From Akkermansiaceae bacterium (GTDB taxonomy: Bacteria > Verrucomicrobiota > Verrucomicrobiia > Verrucomicrobiales > Akkermansiaceae), in assembly GCA_022510805.1 (NCBI GenBank), contig JAFLSS010000005.1, positions 1-64,000 on the forward strand: a stretch of 64,000 bases of DNA, written 5' to 3'. Positions within the stretch are counted from its first letter, which is position 1; every line of letters begins with the position of its first letter. The translations under genes were made by a program, and so were the position numbers. Positions 37,901 through 46,153 of this stretch are shown here, piece by piece. Under the pieces are notes generated by a model. The model ran no database searches, was not told the origin of the DNA, and saw only the letters and a list, made by a program, of their open reading frames with translations.

Positions 37901-40900
37901 TGTAGCCGCCGGCGTTGGCCAGGCTGCCGTTGTAGATGGTGAGCTTGCCGGTGTTCGCCGTCGCACCCTCCAGATCCAGGGTCGCGCCCGCGCCATTCAG
38001 CGTGATGGCGCTATCCACCAGGCTGCTGACCTTCAGCGAGCTGCCGACGCCGGTGATGTCGATCGCCCCGCCGGAGATAGCCTGCGCCGTCACGCTCGCG
38101 CCGGCGCCGGAGAGCGTCACACCGCCCGTGATGCTCGTGTTGGCCTTGAGCTCAGCGCCCGCGCCGGATACGACCACGGAGCCGGTGATCTCATTGACCT
38201 CCGCCGTGGCGCCGGCGCCGGAGAGGGTGGCGCCCTTCCCGATGCTGCCCGCGCTCAGCGAAGCGTCCTTCCCGGAGAGCTCCACGCTGCCGCTGATGGC
38301 CTCGGAGCTGTCGAACGATGACGACGCGCCGGAAATCACCACATTGCCGCCCACAGAAACCTCGCCCTCAACGTAGCTATCCGTGCCGGAGATTTCCACA
38401 CCCTGGCCGATGGAGCCATTCGTAAGGGTCACACCTGCCCAATCGGAAGCAATGGTCAGGCTGCCGGCAATGCTTCCCTCCGAGCCTACATAGATAATCA
38501 CATCCTTGCCGGCAAGCGTGACAGAGCCCTGAATATCGGCAGCCTGCATAAAGGTGCCTGCCCCTTGCATCAGCACATCACCGATGATATCACCGGTGCC
38601 CTGCGTCACCTCAGCGCCGCCGGTGATGGTGAGATTGGCCTGCACATCCTCACCGCCGAGGGTGAGGCTGCCGCCGTTCTGGATGAGGGTGCCGCCGCCG
38701 GTGATGGCGCCGCTCAGATTTTCCGAAGTGCCGCTGAGGGTGAGATCTCCCACGATGGCGAGCTCAGCGCCGGACGCCAATTTCAGCACCCCCGCCTGAT
38801 TTCCCTCGCTGTTGAGCACGAGCTTGCCCTCCTGCACATCCAGCGTGCCGGCCGAGCTGAGCACACCGCCCAGCGTGAGGGTGGCATCCCCCGCCTTGGC
38901 CAGAGTAGTGGAGTCTGCCGCCGCGCCGGACACGGTGATATTGCCGTTGAAGACAGTATTGCCATTGGCCTCGCCGGGGGAGTTGGAGTTGGCGAGCTTG
39001 ATCGTCTGCGCCGCATCTGCGATGATGGAGAGATTGCCGTACGTGCTGTCCCCCGAGAGCTGGTGAAGCGTGACCTCCGTTTTCCCAGCGGGCAGTTGGA
39101 TCTTCATATCCTTATCCACAATCACCATGAGATCATCGGAAATCGTATCCACATCAGTAGCCGTCGTCACATCACCCTCATGAGACGCGATCCAGAGATT
39201 ATCCAGATCAATGTCAATGATCAGGTCTCCGCTCTGAACATCAACAGTCTTAACACCCTCCGCAATACCGGCGCCGAAGATGAAAATTTCTGACGCCTCG
39301 CGCCCGCCCAGCTCAATCGAGCCATCCGTCAGGTGGATTGTCATATCACCCTCCAGCTCACCCCTGGCGGCTTCCAGGATCAGATCTGTCGAGAAATTAA
39401 GCGTCAGCTTACCTGTTCCGTCAAAGGCCACCTTATTGTTGGCCCCGCTGTTCTCAAAGGAAATGAGCACCCCGGTGCCGGTCGTGTGCGCCGTGGAGGT
39501 GTTGGTGCCCACCACCATGGAGTGATCTGCACCGGAAAGAGTGAGGGTGCCATTGCCCACGTGGGTGATGAGAGTCTCAGCCGAGCGGGTGCGGATGGCG
39601 CTGATGCGCTCTGCCGCCGCGCCGCCCACACTCACCGCAGACGTGTAGTCCACAGCCGTGTCGATGACAATATCGCCCGCAAAGCTGCCGGCATTGGCCA
39701 GATTGCCGCCGGAGAGGGTGACCGTGCCGCTCGCAGCCACGCCGCCCATATCATACAGCGACTTGGTGCCGGAGAGGGTCACATCTGCCGCCATGGAGGC
39801 TCCGTTGCTGAGCGTGAGCGTGGAATTCAGCAGGTTGAACGCCACCCCGTTGCCGATGGAGCCACCGCTCATGGTGAAGCTGCCGTCGCTCACCCCCACA
39901 CTGCCCGTGATGCTGCCGCCGCTCATGGCAAAGCCCGCACCATTGCTCACCGAGAGCTCGCCGGAGAGCGTGCCGTCCTGCAGCTCATAGCTGCCACCCG
40001 TCACCACCACCGCACCGGAGGAAGTGCCGTTCTTCTGCGTGAAGGAGCCACCGCTCAGCTCCACGCCGCCGGAGATATCGCCATTCTGCTCAAACGAGCC
40101 ACCGGACTGCACCACCTCGCCGCCGATTTCAGCGCCGGCCACCTGTGTGAACGAGCCGCTGCTCAGCTCCACGCCGCCGGTGATGCTGCCGGCCAGGGAG
40201 ACCGAACCGCCGGACTGAGTGATGGAGCCTGCGATGCTGCCGGAAGCCTCTTGAGTGAAGCTGCCGCTGCCACTCACCGTCACATCACCCGTGAGCACGC
40301 CCGTGCCCTTCTGCGTGAAAGAGCCACCACTCACCTTCACCGCGCCGGAGATGGCGCCGGATTCCTCAAAACTGCCGCCCGCCACAACCACACCGCCCAG
40401 GATGCTGCCGCCGGACTCCTGAGTGAACTCGCCGCCATTCACCGCGACACCGCCGTCAATCGCCGCGCCACTCTTCTGGGAGAACGAGCCGTCATTCAGC
40501 GACACTTGGCCCTCGATGCTGCCGGCCTCCTGGGAGAACGAGCTGCCACTGCCGCTCACCTCCACCCCGCCGGAAGTCGTGCCCTGCTGCTGCGTGATGC
40601 TGCCGCCGTTGGCCAGCGTCACATCACCCGAAATATCGCTCGTCTGGGTAAAGCTCGCCTGATCTACCGTGAGCCCGCCCAGGATAGCGTGATTATTGTT
40701 AAATTGAGCGCCATTGCTCACCGTCACATCGCCGGAGATGGACCCACCCTGAGTAAACTCGCTGCCGGAGCCGTCCACCTCCACATCGCCGGAAATCGAG
40801 CCGTTCTCCTGCTGCGTAAACGAGGAACCGCTGTTCACGCTCACATTGCCGGAGATATTGCCATTCTGCTTGTAGGAAGCGCCGTTGGTCACCCTCACGC

Positions 40901-42830
40901 TGCCGGAGATGACACCATTCTGCGCAAAGCTCACCGTGGCATCATTCAACTCCACATCCGTCATGATGCTGCCACCATTCTGCACGAAAGAGCCGTGGTC
41001 GCTCAACGAAATGGAAGAGCCGGTGAGGATGCTGCCGCCCTCCTGCGTGTAGGTGGAGTCCTCACCGGTGATGCTGATGGCACCCGTCACATTGCCACTC
41101 TGGTTAAAAGTAGCGCCATCACTCAGCGCCACCTCCGCCGAGATCTCGCCCTCCTCCTCCTGGGTGATGCTTGTGTCCTCCCCGGAGGCCAGGATACTGC
41201 CGGAGAACGAGCCGCCGGACTGCGTATACTGAGCGCCGTCCGCCAGAGTCAGCTCCGTCTCCATGGAGCCGCCGGACTGGGAGATGCTGTTGGAGGAGCC
41301 CTCGGCACTCAGCGCAGCCGCCGAGAAAGTGCCGCCGGCCAGGGTGTAGGTGGCCCCATCGGAGAGCGTGAGCGTGGCGCTCTCGCCGAAAATGCCATTG
41401 TTCTGCGTGAAGGTGGCGCCACTCACAGTAATGCCGGCGCTGCCGCCGATGGTGGCCTCTGCGCCATCCATGTAGAAGCGCGCCCCCTGCAGCACATCCA
41501 CCGACACATGCTCCAAGATATCACCATCCGTCATGGTGAACGAAGCGGCAGAGGCAGCCTCCGCACCGGTGCCGTCCAGCGTGATGCTGACATTGCCCTT
41601 GATCACGCCGCCATTCTGGACAAACGTAGAAGAACCCGTCACATCGAATTGAGCCAGGCCGAGGATGAGCCCGCCGCCGGAAATCGTGAAGCTGCCGCCC
41701 TCCTGCACATTGAAGTCAAAGACACCGCTGCCATTGCCCATGCTGCCGCCGCTCAGCGTGTATGAGCCGCCCTGCGTCACATTGAGCGTGATATTGGGAA
41801 TATACGCGCCCAGAACACCGCCGGCTTGGACAAAGGAGCCGCCATCGGAAATATCCACATTCACCGGCGACTTGTCCCCGCTGCCGATGCTGGAGCCGAA
41901 GTTGCCCCCGTTCAGCTGGTAGCGCCCGTTGGACTTGATTGTCACCGTCACGGGATTCCGGTTCGTCGCGAGGATATCATAGGCCACAGCGCCGGCATTT
42001 TGGGTGAAGACGCCGCCGTTCTGGATGGTGATCGTGCCACCGGAGCACATGCTGCTCAGCACATTGCCGGAGGTGTTGAGCTGGCCGCCGTCGACAATGA
42101 TATCCGAGCTGCCCGTGTTGCGCGCAGAAATGCGGCCGGCGGTTCCCACATTGAACACACCGCCCTGCTTCACCTCAATAGCCCCCCTGCCGCCGAGCTC
42201 GCCGACCAGGCCATTGAGGGTGTAGGTGCCGCCGTTGTCCACCACGATAGTCGCCTTGCTGTTGGACGCATTGGCCAGCTTGCCGTCTTGGGTCACCACA
42301 CCGCCATCATATACATTGATATACAGCGAAGCACCGGTGATGGAGCTACTCTGCTCGAACGTGCCGCCGTTGACATTGATGGTGGCGACACCCGCTCCCG
42401 TATTCATGGTGCCGGAGAAGATGAGCGAACCGCCGGAGGCCACATCGAACGTCACACGCGCGCCGCTATCGGCCGCCACTTTGCCGCCGGAGATGGTGAA
42501 GACACTGCCGCTGCCGATGCCGGCGGACACCGTGCTGTCCGCTCCGTAGCCGAGCGTACCCGCGCTCATGTTGAACGCGCCGCCATCCGTGAGGGTGATG
42601 CTGCTCGTGCCGGAGATGAGAGTGGCGTCAGATTCGGAGGAGATCACATCTTCCCCGCTCGCAGAAAAGTTTTCATCCCGATACTCGCGCTCCTCGAGAA
42701 CAAGCGTGCCGCTCACAGAGGTCTGCGCCGGGGCAGACGCCTCCGTTTCCGCTGCCGCATAAGAATGACCCGCAAATGACAGCACCGCCAGCAAAGCTGC
42801 CAACAGTCGAAGTGGAAGATGTAATTTCAT
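34911..42830 (-). CDS. Giant autotransporter adhesin-like protein (2639 aa) with repetitive passenger and C-terminal beta-barrel
   Basis: Sec-type signal (MKLHLPLRLLAALLAVLSFAGHSYA), many short G-S-F-T-Q / S-G-x-V-x-V-S-G repeats, passenger-type GTLDVQEGKLVLNSEG / GDLDVKNGKLVLNGKAN segments, and a ~300-aa C-terminal domain ending in an aromatic residue (WGVNFGVQTSF). Confidence 0.92.
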   Translation of the reverse strand: MKLHLPLRLLAALLAVLSFAGHSYAAAETEASAPAQTSVSGTLVLEEREYRDENFSASGEDVISSESDATLISGTSSITLTDGGAFNMSAGTLGYGADSTVSAGIGSGSVFTISGGKVAADSGARVTFDVASGGSLIFSGTMNTGAGVATINVNGGTFEQSSSITGASLYINVYDGGVVTQDGKLANASNSKATIVVDNGGTYTLNGLVGELGGRGAIEVKQGGVFNVGTAGRISARNTGSSDIIVDGGQLNTSGNVLSSMCSGGTITIQNGGVFTQNAGAVAYDILATNRNPVTVTIKSNGRYQLNGGNFGSSIGSGDKSPVNVDISDGGSFVQAGGVLGAYIPNITLNVTQGGSYTLSGGSMGNGSGVFDFNVQEGGSFTISGGGLILGLAQFDVTGSSTFVQNGGVIKGNVSITLDGTGAEAASAASFTMTDGDILEHVSVDVLQGARFYMDGAEATIGGSAGITVSGATFTQNNGIFGESATLTLSDGATYTLAGGTFSAAALSAEGSSNSISQSGGSMETELTLADGAQYTQSGGSFSGSILASGEDTSITQEEEGEISAEVALSDGATFNQSGNVTGAISITGEDSTYTQEGGSILTGSSISLSDHGSFVQNGGSIMTDVELNDATVSFAQNGVISGSVRVTNGASYKQNGNISGNVSVNSGSSFTQQENGSISGDVEVDGSGSEFTQGGSISGDVTVSNGAQFNNNHAILGGLTVDQASFTQTSDISGDVTLANGGSITQQQGTTSGGVEVSGSGSSFSQEAGSIEGQVSLNDGSFSQKSGAAIDGGVAVNGGEFTQESGGSILGGVVVAGGSFEESGAISGAVKVSGGSFTQKGTGVLTGDVTVSGSGSFTQEASGSIAGSITQSGGSVSLAGSITGGVELSSGSFTQVAGAEIGGEVVQSGGSFEQNGDISGGVELSGGSFTQKNGTSSGAVVVTGGSYELQDGTLSGELSVSNGAGFAMSGGSITGSVGVSDGSFTMSGGSIGNGVAFNLLNSTLTLSNGASMAADVTLSGTKSLYDMGGVAASGTVTLSGGNLANAGSFAGDIVIDTAVDYTSAVSVGGAAAERISAIRTRSAETLITHVGNGTLTLSGADHSMVVGTNTSTAHTTGTGVLISFENSGANNKVAFDGTGKLTLNFSTDLILEAARGELEGDMTIHLTDGSIELGGREASEIFIFGAGIAEGVKTVDVQSGDLIIDIDLDNLWIASHEGDVTTATDVDTISDDLMVIVDKDMKIQLPAGKTEVTLHQLSGDSTYGNLSIIADAAQTIKLANSNSPGEANGNTVFNGNITVSGAAADSTTLAKAGDATLTLGGVLSSAGTLDVQEGKLVLNSEGNQAGVLKLASGAELAIVGDLTLSGTSENLSGAITGGGTLIQNGGSLTLGGEDVQANLTITGGAEVTQGTGDIIGDVLMQGAGTFMQAADIQGSVTLAGKDVIIYVGSEGSIAGSLTIASDWAGVTLTNGSIGQGVEISGTDSYVEGEVSVGGNVVISGASSSFDSSEAISGSVELSGKDASLSAGSIGKGATLSGAGATAEVNEITGSVVVSGAGAELKANTSITGGVTLSGAGASVTAQAISGGAIDITGVGSSLKVSSLVDSAITLNGAGATLDLEGATANTGKLTIYNGSLANAGGYTGDVIINTSAAYSGSVLAMGSLNAEYVKNIKTASGISITELTGPLTFTGMDNMLTLGTQHVGVGGSEAETALIQFSGSGTVGFGDSSAVKLQFSDDLLGSFGSGKLELWFTNGTITGMEGKEGSELISWLQTHFLLATGSGVEFAYIESEDGGKLYLTAATRNVWQTSVENQSTLTQVDAFDPYGQVIIDLDTKLAVEATAQSNHSTIKQLQGKANLEISNSGQTPLTVELRNESFYDVQGNMVTHGATSFNGNLGTAGEVNIQKTGNDVLVLNGNLKTAGDLDVKNGKLVLNGKANTAGSLSLNPETPTRADGKDVSANELEVNGKLTLSGSSDLSAASGTISGTGLVELLGDLTVGADVSLSGPAMALASGSTLDVSAAQGASIGGLSGAGTLINGAGGLTITGGQGVFSGELRGEGMLTLAGETQLTLSGAGNANYDLVNGRKASLTLSTDSATYRTVDNTGVLRIAPVGSGREAAAAGHVEVTDGVALRAGSTTAFVVNFDSAQDVNSLPALLSSNGAVVLESGMGVAVEGTGLGVGMPDQLELTLIHAEGGLFSQETTGYAIAGSGALEDGMELSQVETTGLFNIYYENAKATVVGDDVVFTAQHRTGNLFDEAAGTFNSRAGAALLWAAKDSLDLEASPTLGKVEAAVADLIVAGKTSEATRALAAVAGSTSTAISAAQSDSLRQQLERTRQRAVLRRAGAVAGDEKLRAHAWVEGIGAFAKLSTDGDESGYKLNSWGGSVGADVELNPDLSVGLSLTALYGDLDASAADSASGKMDSYYLSLFLSSKSERWTHTLALVGGGADVSLNRYVDLGSVAYSTSANTSATSLGAIYEVAYDIPLEEQKTSLLQPVASIAINSVSVNGYEETGADGAGLHVDRQTRTSATLALGARYLTKAGAQALGRAATLEFSAAVAQELGDTRSETNVALLGNPGYSARVRGAEVGSTAFRLGVSASVPVNQQTQVFVSGNADLRSGAALWGVNFGVQTSF

Positions 42831-42882
42831 ATGTCTGAAAAGAATGGGAAAGTTCCGATATTCAGAGAAGTCTACAGTGAGG

Positions 42883-42911
42883 ATTATACTTAACTTATCT
42901 TAAAAAAACAA
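42883..42911 (-). promoter_or_regulatory. Candidate promoter of the autotransporter gene
   Basis: Minus strand: TTGTTT, 17-bp spacer, perfect TATAAT about 50 nt upstream of the ATG. Confidence 0.55.
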
Positions 42912-43035
42912 GTCAAAATTAATTCCTCACCGCCATCTCATGGTGCGTATTATATCTTTTTGAATGCGATGACCAGCCTGTATGCACCCTACTCATTTTC
43001 TGTCAATCAACTAAAAGATATCACACTTTCGGAAA

Positions 43036-43055
43036 ATGACGCGTCGACACGTCAT
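43036..43055. promoter_or_regulatory. Near-perfect 20-bp palindrome in divergent intergenic region, candidate operator
   Basis: ATGACGCGTCGACACGTCAT; its reverse complement differs at only 2 of 20 positions. Confidence 0.4.
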
Positions 43056-43289
43056 ATTTGATACATGGTTTCACCCCCTACACCCTGACATTCAAAAGGC
43101 GCTTGTCTTTTTGCTTGATTATCTCTTTCAAAAAGAGATGCGCACCACCCCGCAACACAGCGCGCCTACCACCCGCAGGCAGAGCCTGCCTATCCACCCG
43201 CCATTCAAATCCCACAAGCCCCCGCCGGGATAACCGCGGGCGGGATACTGCCTCTTTTCCCTTGCCGAGATAGGGGGAGGCGTGGTAGA

Positions 43290-45140
43290 ATGCAGGGCAT
43301 TATGGGAGCGCTCGGATATAGCATACGCATGGGGTGGCGAGGCGTCAAAACATTCGTGAAGCAAGGGAGAGTAGACCCCCTGCCGGTGAGGCGAGCGCTC
43401 AAGGGCTACACCCTGCGCAGCGCCGGGCGAGACCTGAAAGCGGCGGTCGATGTGGCGCTGGTGGGGCTGCCGCAGGGCATGGCCTTTGCCGCCATGGCCG
43501 GGCTGGAGAGCATCTACGGCATCATGGCCGCCACAGTAGGCACCTTTATCGCGCCGCTGTTCACGCGCTGCTCACTCACCGTGAGCGGGCCGAGCAACGC
43601 CACGGCCTTCATGCTGGCCAGCTTCCTGCTGGCGGCCTCCCCCGCCATACAAAGCGCGCCGGGCATCTATGTGCCGGCCATCGTCTTTCTGGCCGGCCTG
43701 CTGTGCGTGATCGGCGCATTCATCAAAGCCACCGAGATGCTGCAATTTGTGAGCCGCAGCGTGCTGGTGGGCTATATCACAGGCGCGGCCACCCTCATCA
43801 TCGCCTCACAGCTGCGCTACGTGCTGGGCATCCATGACGTGCAGGCAGGCAGCTCATTCTTCTCCATGAGCAGCGCCATCATCGCCAACCTGGAGCACGC
43901 GCAATGGCAGCCCATGCTGCTCGGCGCGCTGTCCTTCGCGCTGTTCATCCCGCTGCGGCGCTACTTCCGCTTTCTGCCCACCTTTGCGGTGATCCTGCTG
44001 CTCATGAGCCTGCTCAACTGGCTGCTCAGCCAGCCTTTTGCCGGCGGAGCCTTCGCCGGGGTGCGCATGCTGCGCGATTTCACGATGAGTGATCTCGTGT
44101 GCACCCCGCCGGCCCTGGCCGAAGCCACCACCCACCTCAGCGAGATCCTGCCCATCGCCCTGGGCGTGGCTTTCCTCTCCACGCTGGAGCAGACCGTCAT
44201 GAGCAAGACCATCTCCGCCAAGACCGGCGAGCCGCTCAACCTCAATCAGGACACCTTCGCCGTGGGCATGGCCAACATGGGCTCCGCCTTCACCACCTCC
44301 CTGCCCTGCTCCGCCTCGCTCACGCGCTCCATCCTCAACTACAACGCCGGCGCCGCCACGCGATTCTCCGGCATCTACTGCGGCCTCCTCTGCCTGGGCA
44401 TCACCTTTGTGCTGGCCAATGTACCGCTCATCTCACGCATCCCGCACAGCGTGCTCGCCGCGCTGGTGCTGGCCAACGCCGTCTCCCTGTTTGACCGCAA
44501 GCTGCTGCGCATCTGCATCCGCAGCACCCCCGGAGATGCCGCCGTGCTCGTGGCCACCTTTGTGGCAGCGCTGCTGCTGCCGCTGCACCTGGCCATCTTC
44601 GCCGGCGTCGTCTTCTCCGTGTCGCTCTTCCTGCGCAAAGCCGCCAAGCCGGAGCTCATCGAATACACGCTGGATGACGCCGGCACCCTGCTGCAGGTGA
44701 GCGACACCGCCCGCCGCCTGCCGCAGATCTCCATCGTGCACGTGGAGGGTGATCTCTTCTTCGGCGCGGCAGACCTCTTCCGCAAGCAGGTGTCGCGCAT
44801 CGCGGAGGACGCCTCGCTGGCTGTCATTGTGCTGCGCATGCGCAATGCTCGCAACCTGGACGCCACCTCCGTGTGCGCGCTGGAGGAGCTCATCCGCTTC
44901 ACCCGCGAGCAAGGGCGCCACCTCATCATCTCCGGCGCCAGCCGTGAGGTCTACCGCATCCTGCGCAAGAGCGGCGTGCTCGAGGTGCTGCAGGAAGGCA
45001 CCCGCCGCGGGGAGAGCAACATCTTCCTCGTGGAGCCCAAGAACCCCAACATGTCCACCCGCAAGGCGCTGCTGCGCGCCCAGCAACTGCTCGGCTCCAC
45101 CGAGGCGGACATCTCCATCTACACCACCCGCTCCGTCTGA
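43290..45140 (+). CDS. SulP-family anion (sulfate) permease with C-terminal STAS domain
   Basis: VALVGLPQGMAFAAMAGLESIYGIMAATVGTFIAPLFTRCSLTVSGPSNATAFM; C-terminal ISIVHVEGDLFFGAADLFRKQV...VIVLRMRNARNLDATSVCALEEL (STAS). Confidence 0.93.
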   Translation: MQGIMGALGYSIRMGWRGVKTFVKQGRVDPLPVRRALKGYTLRSAGRDLKAAVDVALVGLPQGMAFAAMAGLESIYGIMAATVGTFIAPLFTRCSLTVSGPSNATAFMLASFLLAASPAIQSAPGIYVPAIVFLAGLLCVIGAFIKATEMLQFVSRSVLVGYITGAATLIIASQLRYVLGIHDVQAGSSFFSMSSAIIANLEHAQWQPMLLGALSFALFIPLRRYFRFLPTFAVILLLMSLLNWLLSQPFAGGAFAGVRMLRDFTMSDLVCTPPALAEATTHLSEILPIALGVAFLSTLEQTVMSKTISAKTGEPLNLNQDTFAVGMANMGSAFTTSLPCSASLTRSILNYNAGAATRFSGIYCGLLCLGITFVLANVPLISRIPHSVLAALVLANAVSLFDRKLLRICIRSTPGDAAVLVATFVAALLLPLHLAIFAGVVFSVSLFLRKAAKPELIEYTLDDAGTLLQVSDTARRLPQISIVHVEGDLFFGAADLFRKQVSRIAEDASLAVIVLRMRNARNLDATSVCALEELIRFTREQGRHLIISGASREVYRILRKSGVLEVLQEGTRRGESNIFLVEPKNPNMSTRKALLRAQQLLGSTEADISIYTTRSV

Positions 45141-46153
45141 TGACACACCCCGCCTCCCCCATAGCCCGGGCGCTCGTGGACTGGTTTGCCCACGCGGGGC
45201 GCAGCTACCCCTGGCGGCGCACCCGGGACCCATGGGCCATCCTGGTGAGCGAGGTCATGCTGCAGCAGACCACCATCCCCACTGTGCTGGCGCGCTATGA
45301 GCAGTGGATGCAGCGCTTCCCCACCCCCGCCGCCCTGGCCGAGGCCTCCGAGGAAGAAGCCCTCCGCTCATGGGAGGGGCTGGGCTACTACCGCCGCGTG
45401 CGCTCCCTGCAAGCCACGGCGCGCGCCATCCAGCGCGAGCACGGCGGCCACTTCCCCACGAGCGAGTCCGCCCTGCGCGCCCTGCCCGGCATCGGCGACT
45501 ACACCGTGGGCGCCCTGCTGAGCTTTGCCTACAACCGCCCCGCCCCGCTGGTGGATGCCAATGTAGCGCGTGTCTTTGCCCGCCTGTTCAACGACACCAC
45601 CCCCGTGGACACCCCCGCCGGGCGGCGCAAGCACTGGGAATGGGCCGCCCGGCTGGTGCACCCCACTGAGCCGCGCGCCTACAACTCCGCCCTCATGGAG
45701 CTCGGCCAGACCCTCTGCACCCCCGGCCGGCCGGACTGCCTGCTCTGCCCCCTGCGTGAGCACTGCCGTGCCGAGCGCCCGGAGGAGCTGCCTGTGCGCC
45801 GCGCCAAAAAAGAGCTGACCCGCCTGGAGCACCACGATGTGTGGTGCCTGCGCCCGGAGGGGCTGCTCATGGAAAAACAGGCTGAAGGCGCCCGCCACGC
45901 CGGCATGTACCGCCTCCCCCGCCGCAGCGAATCCGAGGTGCAGGGGCTCCCCCTGCTCTGCCGCCAGTCCTACAGCATCACCCGCTACAAGGTCACGCGC
46001 TCCCTCTACGAAGCGCCCCCCGGCCTGACCCCGCGGGAGGGGGAATGCTTTCTCCCCCTCGCCTCCCTCGCAGCGGCACCTGTGGCCTCACCCGACAGGA
46101 AGCTCCTGCGGCGCCTGCTGCCGGAGCATGAGTCCGGCGCGGCGGGCTCATGA
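45140..46153 (+). CDS. mutY: A/G-specific adenine glycosylase
   Basis: YPWRRTRDPWAILVSEVMLQQTTIPTVLARYEQWMQRFPT, LPGIGDYTVGALLSFAYNRPAPLVDANVARVFARLF, CTPGRPDCLLCPLREHC [4Fe-4S] cluster motif. ATG overlaps the preceding stop (TGATG). Confidence 0.95.
   Translation: MTHPASPIARALVDWFAHAGRSYPWRRTRDPWAILVSEVMLQQTTIPTVLARYEQWMQRFPTPAALAEASEEEALRSWEGLGYYRRVRSLQATARAIQREHGGHFPTSESALRALPGIGDYTVGALLSFAYNRPAPLVDANVARVFARLFNDTTPVDTPAGRRKHWEWAARLVHPTEPRAYNSALMELGQTLCTPGRPDCLLCPLREHCRAERPEELPVRRAKKELTRLEHHDVWCLRPEGLLMEKQAEGARHAGMYRLPRRSESEVQGLPLLCRQSYSITRYKVTRSLYEAPPGLTPREGECFLPLASLAAAPVASPDRKLLRRLLPEHESGAAGS

Noticed and set aside
35751-41765. Plus-strand ORFs of 630 aa (35751-37643) and 810 aa (39333-41765)
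   Set aside because: Antisense to the repetitive autotransporter gene; repetition and GC bias keep the opposite frame open.
34911-42830. Repeat region as a CRISPR array
   Set aside because: Repeats are degenerate, in-frame and protein-coding, not identical repeats with unique spacers.
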